Assembly: GCF_014904795.1 (NCBI RefSeq)
Contig: NZ_JACZFS010000059.1
Location: 1-35,486 of the forward strand
Direction: 5' to 3'
DNA: 35,486 nt
DNA from: Nisaea nitritireducens
Lineage (GTDB): Bacteria > Pseudomonadota > Alphaproteobacteria > Thalassobaculales > Thalassobaculaceae
The translations under genes were made by a program, and so were the position numbers. Under the pieces are notes generated by a model. The model worked only from the letters and a program-made list of their open reading frames with translations, made no database searches and had not been told where the DNA came from. Below are positions 9,259-17,141 of the stretch, piece after piece. Each line of letters starts with the position of its first letter. Positions within the stretch are counted from its first letter, which is position 1.

Positions 9259-9290
9259 TCGATGCCCTCTGAGGGAATGCTAGCAAACAA

Positions 9291-9319
9291 TTGTTGAATC
9301 AGGGTTTTAACCGTATACT
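9291..9319 (+). promoter_or_regulatory. Sigma-70-like promoter for the 9393-17092 operon
   Basis: TTGTTG (9291-9296) and TATACT (9314-9319) are separated by exactly 17 bases and lie about 74 bases before the ATG at 9393. This is the best promoter match in the divergent region between the methyltransferase and the operon, and is likely to drive the whole run of genes through 17092. Confidence 0.5.
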
Positions 9320-9392
9320 GAAGCCGCGTCTAAAACCAGACGGAGCGGATGCACCTGACGACAATGCCGATTGATCCAGAATGGAGATAGGT

Positions 9393-11441
9393 ATGACAAA
9401 GCGGGTCTATTTTGCCGACCTTACCCATACGGGACAGGTAGTTGCCGCAAATATTTTCCCATTTGGCGTGTCACTTGTTGCCGCCCGTGCAAAATCGCAG
9501 CTCGGCGACCGGATAGACGTCGATATATTCAAATATCCAGCAGATCTAGCAGCCGCTCTCGAGCGCGAGAAGCCGGCAGCTGTTTGCTTTTCTCACTATC
9601 TCTGGAATGCCCGGCTCTGCGCGACTTTTGCGGAACATATTAAGGCGACCTGGCCCGGTGTCCCGGTGATTTTCGGCGGGCCAAATTATCCGGTCGATGC
9701 GGCAGACCAGGATCAGTTCCTGATCGATAACCCGGCCGTCGATTTCGTCGTCGTGAAGGAAGGCGAAGTTGCCGGTGCCGGCCTGATAGCGGCCCTGCTC
9801 GATCACGGCTTCGATGCCGACGCCCTAAAAGCGTCTGGGGAGCCGCTCCCCAGCGTGCATTTCCGGCATGCGGACGAGACCGTACGTAACGAACTGGCCC
9901 CTCGTCTAACCGATCTGACAGAAACTCCCTCGCCCTACCTGATGGGATTGCTGGACAAGTTTTTCGATGACGTCCTCATCCCGGTGATTGAAACCAATCG
10001 CGGTTGCCCGTTCGGCTGCAGTTTCTGTGTCGAAGGCATCCTGTACTACAACAAGGTGCGATGGTTTCAGGAGGACCGGACGCGTGCCGAACTCGAATAT
10101 ATCGCCGAGCGTACCAATCAGCCGGATCTGCTGATATCCGATTCAAATTTCGGCATGTACAAGCAGGATATCGAGACCTGCAAGATGATCGCCGCACTCC
10201 AGAAACGCACCGGCTGGCCGAAATACGTTCAGAACTCCTCGGGCAAAAACCAGAAAGAGCGGGTGGTCGAGGCCGCCCGCATTCTCGGCGGCGCGATGAT
10301 CCTGACCGTCTCCATTCAGAGCGCCGATCCTGTCGTTCTTCGAAACGTGAACCGGGACAACATCTCCCTGAACCAGATTGTGGACGTCGGGCGGGAAGCG
10401 GAAAGCCTCGGCGCAAACAGCTATTGCGAGATCATTCTGGGCTTGCCGGGCGACAGCAAAGAAGGCCACTTTAATAGCGTACTCTCGATGATCGATGCGG
10501 GCATCAACGACGTTCTCAGCTATCAGACAATGATGCTGCCAGGCGCTGAAATTGCCAGCCGGGCGAGCCGTGAGTTGCATGGCATGAAAACGCGATGGCG
10601 CGTACTGCCGCGCTGCTTCGGACAGTACGATATTCTTGGCAGCAAGGTTTCGGTCGCCGAAATTGAAGAAATCTGCGTCGCCAACGACACCCTCTCGTTC
10701 GCAGATTACCTGGCATGCCGCGCGCTCAGCCTGACGGTCGAGCTGTTCCATAATTCCGGTGCATTTTCAGAGCTTACCGCCCTGCTTGGCCATTTCGGCG
10801 TTTCCGCATCCGAGTTCCTGCGCACGGTCGATAGCCTGGCGAACTCGGATGGCAGCCCCGTGCAAGCTCTCTATGCGGTTTATCTCCGCGAGAATGTAGA
10901 GAAGCTCCGGGACACCCGAGAATCCATGCTCGACTATATCAACGACCCGGAGATTGTCGCCAAGCACATAACCGGAGAGCTCGGATCGGGCGAACTCTAC
11001 AAGGCTCGCGCCAAGGCGCACTTCTGGCAACAGAAGGAACTGCATGCCCTCGCCTTCCAGGCCGGCCGGGTCTTGCTGAAAGGTATCGGAAAGCTCTCCC
11101 CCGAAATGGAGGAGTATCTGGTCGCGCTGGAAAAATACTCGCTGTTGCGCAAAGAGGAACTGCACGACACCGGCACGACCACGATTCTGGAAGCGCAGTA
11201 TGATTTCTCGGCCCTTGCCGACGCGGAGTTCCGGACCGACCCGACAGCATTCCGCTGCGAGGATGTGAGGCGCTTGCGGATCGCGCATACTCCTTCCCAG
11301 CAGGAAACTATCAGGACTTACCTGAAACAATATGGCACCTCGGCCGACGGATTGGGCAGGCTGCTGCTGAGAGCTCATGTAAACAAGCTTTACCGGAAGG
11401 CCACGCCGGTCGATGAGCTCGCGCCCGAGCGCGCGGCATAA
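9393..11441 (+). CDS. B12-binding-type radical SAM protein with long C-terminal extension
   Basis: A 682-residue protein. Residues 1-150 look like a cobalamin-binding-type Rossmann domain (IFGGPNYPVDAAD and VVVKEGEVAG are typical of that family), but the DxHxxG ligand motif is not evident, so cobalamin binding is uncertain or base-off. The radical SAM core has the cluster motif at Cys205, Cys209 and Cys212 (NRGCPFGCSFCVEG), with further family hallmarks such as YCEIILGLPGDSKEGH. The last 200 or more residues do not match a domain I recognise. Start ATG 9393 follows GGAG by six bases; an in-frame ATG at 9381 is weaker. It is 27 bases from the next gene. A radical methylation or rearrangement is likely. 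Confidence 0.85.
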   Translation: MTKRVYFADLTHTGQVVAANIFPFGVSLVAARAKSQLGDRIDVDIFKYPADLAAALEREKPAAVCFSHYLWNARLCATFAEHIKATWPGVPVIFGGPNYPVDAADQDQFLIDNPAVDFVVVKEGEVAGAGLIAALLDHGFDADALKASGEPLPSVHFRHADETVRNELAPRLTDLTETPSPYLMGLLDKFFDDVLIPVIETNRGCPFGCSFCVEGILYYNKVRWFQEDRTRAELEYIAERTNQPDLLISDSNFGMYKQDIETCKMIAALQKRTGWPKYVQNSSGKNQKERVVEAARILGGAMILTVSIQSADPVVLRNVNRDNISLNQIVDVGREAESLGANSYCEIILGLPGDSKEGHFNSVLSMIDAGINDVLSYQTMMLPGAEIASRASRELHGMKTRWRVLPRCFGQYDILGSKVSVAEIEEICVANDTLSFADYLACRALSLTVELFHNSGAFSELTALLGHFGVSASEFLRTVDSLANSDGSPVQALYAVYLRENVEKLRDTRESMLDYINDPEIVAKHITGELGSGELYKARAKAHFWQQKELHALAFQAGRVLLKGIGKLSPEMEEYLVALEKYSLLRKEELHDTGTTTILEAQYDFSALADAEFRTDPTAFRCEDVRRLRIAHTPSQQETIRTYLKQYGTSADGLGRLLLRAHVNKLYRKATPVDELAPERAA

Positions 11442-11468
11442 TTTCGGCGACGATTGGAACTCAAGACC

Positions 11469-12605
11469 ATGACAAGCGAAAAACGCCTGCGGATCGCGCC
11501 GGACTTCAAGGACTTCCAGGACCCGCGGAAAATTTTCACCCATCTTGACCGTGTATTCGAACTTCAGCAGACGGGCGATACTCGACCGGTGCACATGACG
11601 ATCGGTCTCACGAACTACTGCAATCACCAGTGCCCCTGGTGCTATATCAACTGGAATCAGGCAGGCCGAACGAGCGAGCGGTCAGGAGCCGGAGACGCCA
11701 GTCGCCGCGCGGTCAATGCAGGCGACCGATTGATCGACGCTGTTGGAGAAGCCGTCGAGATTGGCCTGAAGGCCGTAACGATTGTCGGTGACGGCGAGCC
11801 GACCATGCACAAAAAGTTTGTGCCCTATCTGAAGCGACTGGGCGAAATGGGCCTGGATATTGGTCTGTTCAGCAATTTCAGCGCGAAGAACCCGGCCGTG
11901 ACGGAAGCTATCGCGGAACATTGCTTTTTCGCGCGCTGCAGCCTTGATGCCGCTACTGCGGAAGTGCATCGCAAGAGCCACGGCAGCGACGATTTCGATC
12001 TGGTGATTGAAAACCTTCGCAGGCTGGTCGCTTTGCGCGGAAAGAATAACCGACCCATTATTGGCATTCAGTTCGTCACGAACCAATGGAACTATTGGCA
12101 ATTGCCCGAAGCGGCCCGCTTCTATCGCGATCTCGGTGTCGATTACATGACAATCAAGCCCGCTCTCAAAAACGAGCTCAATCCGGCGCACCCGGGCAAC
12201 GAAGCCCCGCTGGAAGAGGTATTCGCGCTAATGAAGCAGGCGGAAGAAGAGGCTTCCGAGAATTTTGCTGTATATGCCAAATACCCGCAATTTCGTGAAG
12301 TCCTGGAGCACAAGACAAACGATGCCCGGTACTATTCAAAATGTTACGCAACACCCATTTCACCTTATCTAGATGAGGACGGAAGTGTTGAAATGTGCGG
12401 CAATTTGAAAGGTCGCGGGTTTACCATTGGAAACATTAACGACACGGCGTTCAAAGTTATCTGGGAATCGGCTCAACGTCGCGAATGTATCGACCGCATA
12501 GATCTCCACAAATGCCCGGCGGGCTGCCGCCTTGACCCGCTGAACAAGGTTCTCTGGGATGCCTTTCATCCTGACGAGAACAAAAAGCATCCCAATTTCC
12601 TATGA
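11469..12605 (+). CDS. Radical SAM / SPASM-like protein
   Basis: A 378-residue radical SAM enzyme. Cluster cysteines at residues 51, 55 and 58 occur in NYCNHQCPWCYINW. The core motif VTIVGDGEPTMHKKF is the GGE-like SAM-binding strand. Near the C-terminus, CYATPISPYLDEDGSVEMCG and HKCPAGCR form a SPASM/twitch-like cysteine set. The frame is also open from TTG 11454; ATG 11469 is preferred because GGAAC lies a short distance upstream and the TTG has none. It is cotranscribed with the B12-type enzyme before and the carbamoyltransferase after. Two adjacent radical SAM enzymes suggest successive radical steps on one product. Confidence 0.85.
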   Translation: MTSEKRLRIAPDFKDFQDPRKIFTHLDRVFELQQTGDTRPVHMTIGLTNYCNHQCPWCYINWNQAGRTSERSGAGDASRRAVNAGDRLIDAVGEAVEIGLKAVTIVGDGEPTMHKKFVPYLKRLGEMGLDIGLFSNFSAKNPAVTEAIAEHCFFARCSLDAATAEVHRKSHGSDDFDLVIENLRRLVALRGKNNRPIIGIQFVTNQWNYWQLPEAARFYRDLGVDYMTIKPALKNELNPAHPGNEAPLEEVFALMKQAEEEASENFAVYAKYPQFREVLEHKTNDARYYSKCYATPISPYLDEDGSVEMCGNLKGRGFTIGNINDTAFKVIWESAQRRECIDRIDLHKCPAGCRLDPLNKVLWDAFHPDENKKHPNFL

Positions 12606-12642
12606 CCCCCTGTACGGCATACAAGGAATCAGGGATCAGGAC

Positions 12643-14352
12643 GTGATTACAGTCGGAATTCACAACACCGGCTCGACAAGCTCCGCCTGCGTCATGCGAG
12701 ATGGAAAAGTCGAGTTTGCCGCTGCTGAAGAGCGCTTCAACAGGAACAAGCACTGGCGGTATTTTCCCCAGCTCGCTATGGAGCGCGGATTGGCCATGCT
12801 CGGCTGCTCGGTCAATCAGCTCGACAGGGTCGCTATTGCCTGGAACCCGGCAATCAATCTTGCAGGAAGATTCAGAGCGGGTTTTTCCGAATGGCCCGCC
12901 TATCCAGGCGCGCGTCTCTATTCCAATGCCAGTCAGATTCTCACAGCACTTCATGCAAAACCGTCAGGTGGAACCGAGCAGCGCGTTGAGCTTGAAGGCG
13001 GCCGCAGCATTACTTTCGATTATGTCGATCATCATCTGTCCCATGCCGCCTTTTCCTATCTCCCTTCCCCTTTCGAAGAAGCTGCCATCCTGATTGTCGA
13101 TGGATATGGAGAGCGGGCGTCGACAGTCTTCGGCGTGGGCCGCGGTCCGACGATAGACATCCTGCGCCGGGACAATTTCCCGCATTCTGTCGGAAGCTTT
13201 TATTCTGCAGTGACCCAGCATCTCGGATTCAGACCGGATCAAGACGAGTGGAAAGTCATGGGAGCTGCCGCCTACGGTGATCCGGAACCGTACAGACAGG
13301 CAATGAAACAGCTTATTTCGTTGCATGACGACGGGCATTTTAGGCTCGATCTGAACCTTTTCGACCATTTCGATTTCGATTCACCGTCATTGTTGTCCGT
13401 CGAAGGCAAGGCGCTGTTGGGGCGATCCCGGGTCCCGGAAGACGAAATGGAACAGCGCCACTTCAATATTGCGGCCGCAGCCCAGGAGCGGGTCGAGGAA
13501 GTAATGTTCCACCTGCTGAAATGGCTTAAGCAACGGACCGGACTGGACGCCATCTGCCTCGGTGGTGGCGTGGTCATGAACTCGGTCTTCAATGGACGAA
13601 CAACTCTGGAAGGTCCGTTTAGCCGCGTGCACATTCCCTTTGCTCCAGACGACAGCGGCAACGCCATTGGCGCTGCTCTCGTGTCGGCCCAGAGAGCCAC
13701 GGCTACAGGCAAGACTCTAAGGGCTCCTGTTTCGCCATATCTCGGGCCCGAATACACGGACGCCGAGATCGAAGATCTATTGCGCCGGTACCAGATCGCC
13801 GGAGAGAAACAGAAAAACCCTGCAAAGACTGGAGCGCAGCTAATTGCCTCAGGCAAGACATTGGGCTGGTTTCAGGGAAGAATGGAATTCGGCCAACGCG
13901 CTCTCGGCAATCGGTCGATCCTTGCCGATCCTCGCGACCCTGGAATGCGCGACAAGATCAACGCTTCGGTAAAGTACAGGGAACAATTCAGGCCGTTTGC
14001 TCCCGCAGTTTCAGAACATTCAGCTCATGAGTATTTCGAGATACCCGAGACTGCAGGCTCTCCATTCATGGAGCGCGTGTTCAAAGTTCGAACTGCAAAA
14101 CAAGCGATGATTCCTGCCGTTGTCCACGCCGACGGCAGCGGCCGCCTGCAGACTGTCAACAGTACTATGAATCCTCTATTTCATGCCCTTATTGAAGCTT
14201 TCCGGGCCGAAACCGGAGTCCCGGTTGTTCTGAACACCTCATTCAACACATCGGGCGAACCGATTGTACAATCGCCGGAAGATGCGCTTCGAACCTTCTT
14301 TACTAGTGGGCTTAACGCGCTCATCCTTGGCAATTACCTGATCGAGAAGTAG
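12643..14352 (+). CDS. Carbamoyltransferase, NodU/CmcH family
   Basis: A 569-residue enzyme that should transfer a carbamoyl group from carbamoyl phosphate, through carbamoyl-AMP, to a hydroxyl of a sugar or natural product. The N-terminal ASKHA/Kae1-like domain begins ITVGIHNTGSTSSAC, with the metal-binding DYVDHHLSHAAFSY and the DGYGERAS loop. The C-terminal domain contains GWFQGRMEFGQRALGNRSI and FNTSGEPIVQSPEDA, hallmark segments of the family. GTG 12643 is chosen as start because AGGGA lies seven bases upstream and it gives the expected N-terminus; the ATG at 12559 would overlap the previous gene by 47 bases. Family precedents are nodulation factors, cephamycin and tobramycin-type antibiotics. 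Confidence 0.9.
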   Translation: MITVGIHNTGSTSSACVMRDGKVEFAAAEERFNRNKHWRYFPQLAMERGLAMLGCSVNQLDRVAIAWNPAINLAGRFRAGFSEWPAYPGARLYSNASQILTALHAKPSGGTEQRVELEGGRSITFDYVDHHLSHAAFSYLPSPFEEAAILIVDGYGERASTVFGVGRGPTIDILRRDNFPHSVGSFYSAVTQHLGFRPDQDEWKVMGAAAYGDPEPYRQAMKQLISLHDDGHFRLDLNLFDHFDFDSPSLLSVEGKALLGRSRVPEDEMEQRHFNIAAAAQERVEEVMFHLLKWLKQRTGLDAICLGGGVVMNSVFNGRTTLEGPFSRVHIPFAPDDSGNAIGAALVSAQRATATGKTLRAPVSPYLGPEYTDAEIEDLLRRYQIAGEKQKNPAKTGAQLIASGKTLGWFQGRMEFGQRALGNRSILADPRDPGMRDKINASVKYREQFRPFAPAVSEHSAHEYFEIPETAGSPFMERVFKVRTAKQAMIPAVVHADGSGRLQTVNSTMNPLFHALIEAFRAETGVPVVLNTSFNTSGEPIVQSPEDALRTFFTSGLNALILGNYLIEK

Positions 14353-14362
14353 TGCGAGAGCA

Positions 14363-15484
14363 ATGGGGAGTTTAGAAGTCCTGACCCTGCAGGACCGCGA
14401 AAAATGGAATTCCGTTCTAGCCGGCATCCCAAACGCCAATGTATCCGCCACGCCCGATTATTGTCGCGTTTTCGAAGACAATGATGACGGTCAGGCTATT
14501 TGCCTGAACTACGAGCACGACCTGGGGCACGTCAGTTATCCGTTTTTCAAGCGGTCTCTTAACGCCCTTCCCTTCGACCATTCTCTGAAAAAAGACGCTT
14601 TCGATACCTCTACCCCCTTCGGATATGGCGGCATTCATATGGATTGCGACCTATCGAACAGGGAAAAGCTTGCATTTAGCTTTCGATCGGCCATGACGGA
14701 GTATGCGAATGACACCGGAATCATTTCCGAGTTCATCCGGTTCGATCCCATGGTCCAGAACCATATTCCATTCAAAAAGCACCTTGATCAGGTTCGGCAC
14801 CACAGCAACAACCTGATCATAGACCTGAAAAAAACCGAACACCGCCTGCTGGCGGATTGCCGTGAGCGGATTCGTACCGGAATCAGACAAACCGCACGCC
14901 TAGGACTGGAGATTGAATCACTGCAGACACCGGACGTCGTGAGCCAATTCACCCATCTCTACGAAACGGCGATGAAACGCCGGGGCAATTTGGGCTACCT
15001 GAATTTCAAGCCACAGTTTTTCAACGCTCTGCTGTCCAACCTTGAAGACAAGGCTCAGCTTTTCCTGGTCCGGGAACACGAGACGGTACTTGCTGCCGCA
15101 ATTGTCCTCAAAAACGGCAGCACGCTAGACTATTTTCTCGCGGCAAACCTGCGAAGTCCGGATCGGCCATACGTGAACCATTTCCTGATTTACGAAACAG
15201 CCAAATGGGCCAAGGCCGAAGGTTTCGAGCGTTTTCATCTCGGGGGCGGAACCGAATCGATCATGTATTTCAAAAGCAGCTTCACCAAGGAGACGATTCC
15301 GTATTTTGTCGGCAACCATATCTTTGATCACACTGCCTACGCGGCTTTGGTTCAGTCGGGGCAGCGTTCAGGCCATATTCCGGCGATCATTCCTCCGTTT
15401 TTCTTTCCTGCCTACCGTGCCTTCCTGTCCGAAAACTCGGACCGGGCCCTGCTTGATGCGTTAAACAGCCCTCAATCAGTCTAG
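14363..15484 (+). CDS. FemAB/GNAT-fold acyl or aminoacyl transferase
   Basis: A 373-residue protein with two GNAT-like halves, as in the FemAB and BioF2-like families that use aminoacyl-tRNA or acyl donors. The second half is recognisable in AKWAKAEGFERFHLGGG and MYFKSSFTKETIPYFVG. The first half contains TPFGYGGIHMD and an RIRTGIRQTARLGLEIE stretch. No membrane segment or export signal is visible. It starts 10 bases after the carbamoyltransferase stop and is followed by a glycosyltransferase, so it may acylate an amino or hydroxyl group on the same glycan or product. The exact donor cannot be told. Confidence 0.75.
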   Translation: MGSLEVLTLQDREKWNSVLAGIPNANVSATPDYCRVFEDNDDGQAICLNYEHDLGHVSYPFFKRSLNALPFDHSLKKDAFDTSTPFGYGGIHMDCDLSNREKLAFSFRSAMTEYANDTGIISEFIRFDPMVQNHIPFKKHLDQVRHHSNNLIIDLKKTEHRLLADCRERIRTGIRQTARLGLEIESLQTPDVVSQFTHLYETAMKRRGNLGYLNFKPQFFNALLSNLEDKAQLFLVREHETVLAAAIVLKNGSTLDYFLAANLRSPDRPYVNHFLIYETAKWAKAEGFERFHLGGGTESIMYFKSSFTKETIPYFVGNHIFDHTAYAALVQSGQRSGHIPAIIPPFFFPAYRAFLSENSDRALLDALNSPQSV

Positions 15485-15526
15485 CTTCGACTTCTTTCGC
15501 TCACAGAGACCACCCGGGACAGTGTA

Positions 15527-17092
15527 ATGACCAATCGCGATTTTGACTGGGCGCCTTTGCTGAGCGGAGAAGAAACCACTTCAGAAGAGCGTCTTGAGTA
15601 TCTCTACAGGCGCATGACAGAGATGACGGCACCTGCCCTGCCAAAATCTCTGGAGGCATTCGAGAACGCCAAACCAGAGATACAATTGCAGCATCCTTTG
15701 CAGGTTCAGGCTTTCGTTGACGAGGCGCTCTCGCGATTGCCGACAGCCGAAGCCCGGCAGGTGAGTGAGAACATCGCCAATGCCGGAGAGGCTACAGCGG
15801 CCGCACTTCAGGACCTCTTCAAACGCGTACTTCCCTATTTCGGTGAAAATTTTGCTGCCTCAACATACGAGCGGTTTGTTACATCCGCCTATGACAAGGC
15901 TTTCGATGCGTTTGCAGCGGTTGTCAACGCCTCCGCGCGACACAATGATCGGCGAACGGTGGTCTTTGTGGCGCGGAGCAGCTTCAATCTGATTCAGCGG
16001 GAAGCCCTGTACTTGAAACGTAACGGGTACAAGGTATTCCTGATCAATCTCGTGCAGGTTTCCGCTGCATTGCGACCAGCCTTCGATCAATCCTTTGACC
16101 TGATCTTTGACGGTATCGGGACCTATCCCGCTCTCGGAAACCTGCTTCGCCGCCTAGAGCCAGATGTTTTTCATGTGCAGTGCTGGATGCACGAATACTT
16201 CATGGCCAGGTTCGTCAACGAAAACAAAAAATCCGGCAAGCTGGTCTGCGAGTTCTACGATATTACATCGATTTACGCTGACCGGTCAGACCTGAAAAAA
16301 CTGTTCTGGGATCAACTTGTCGATCTGGATCTCGCCATGGAGCGCTACATTTTCCAGCAAGCGGCAGGGGTAGTTCACCGGTTTCCAGAACACGTTATCG
16401 ACGAGCTTTCCGCATCCTATGGCGGTTCTACCCGTCATATCGAGATGCAACAATTCGTATGTCCCGAGTATGCCAGCAATCGCGATGCTCCCAAGAACGA
16501 CAAGATCAGGCTGGTCTATATAGGTGGCCTGATCCCGAGAAACGCAAACCATCCACATGAAATGTTTCCGGAATGGGGGCACGCGGAAGCCTGGAAATTG
16601 CTTCTCGATCAAGGATTTGCAATAGATATTTACAATTCTTTGTTCCGTCGATTTGATGAGCCAGGGCTGGAGCATCTGCACGACCTCGCGACCAAATACC
16701 CGGATTTTCAACTGCTCTCCGGAATCCCGCAAGACAAGCTCGCGCAGACAATCGGGCAATATGATTTCGGCCTCATCCTCGCCGAAATGAATATCGAAAG
16801 TTCATGGTGTACCGACCAGCTCTTCGCCCATTGCGTCGGCACCAAACTCTTCAGTTATCTTGAAGCGGGTCTACCGGTGATCGTGAACTCAGAATATGAA
16901 TACATGAAAAATATTCTCGAGAATGACGGGATGGGTTTCGGTCTGGCCAGTTCGGACATTGTTACCGCCAGCGAGAAAATCAAAACGTTCGATACAGAAT
17001 CCGCGCGCGCCAATATCCGCCGTTTCAACGAAGAACATGGCATGGACAAGGAAATCAGCCGGCTGATCTCCCTCTATCGTGGAATTTGCTGA
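15527..17092 (+). CDS. GT-B-fold glycosyltransferase-like protein
   Basis: A 521-residue protein with a C-terminal GT-B domain that resembles GT4-type transferases. The acceptor side occupies about 140-300 (VVFVARSSFNLIQREALYLK and DVFHVQCWMHEYFM). The nucleotide-sugar side begins at about 325 (RLVYIGGLIPRNANHPHE) and ends in KLFSYLEAGLPVIVNSEYEYM, in which the glutamate is the usual donor-contact residue. The first 130 residues have no match I recognise. It is the last gene of the operon, 42 bases after the FemAB-like gene. Role as transferase to a lipid, glycan or metabolite is inferred. Confidence 0.8.
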   Translation: MTNRDFDWAPLLSGEETTSEERLEYLYRRMTEMTAPALPKSLEAFENAKPEIQLQHPLQVQAFVDEALSRLPTAEARQVSENIANAGEATAAALQDLFKRVLPYFGENFAASTYERFVTSAYDKAFDAFAAVVNASARHNDRRTVVFVARSSFNLIQREALYLKRNGYKVFLINLVQVSAALRPAFDQSFDLIFDGIGTYPALGNLLRRLEPDVFHVQCWMHEYFMARFVNENKKSGKLVCEFYDITSIYADRSDLKKLFWDQLVDLDLAMERYIFQQAAGVVHRFPEHVIDELSASYGGSTRHIEMQQFVCPEYASNRDAPKNDKIRLVYIGGLIPRNANHPHEMFPEWGHAEAWKLLLDQGFAIDIYNSLFRRFDEPGLEHLHDLATKYPDFQLLSGIPQDKLAQTIGQYDFGLILAEMNIESSWCTDQLFAHCVGTKLFSYLEAGLPVIVNSEYEYMKNILENDGMGFGLASSDIVTASEKIKTFDTESARANIRRFNEEHGMDKEISRLISLYRGIC

Positions 17093-17141
17093 CTACTTCC
17101 CACCGAAATGCCCGCCACGCACGAAGGCTTTGGCAACCCAG

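Noticed and set aside
10767-11627. A 286-codon - strand frame opposite the B12-type radical SAM gene
   Set aside because: The + strand has unmistakable radical SAM motifs and operon spacing; the reverse frame shows none.
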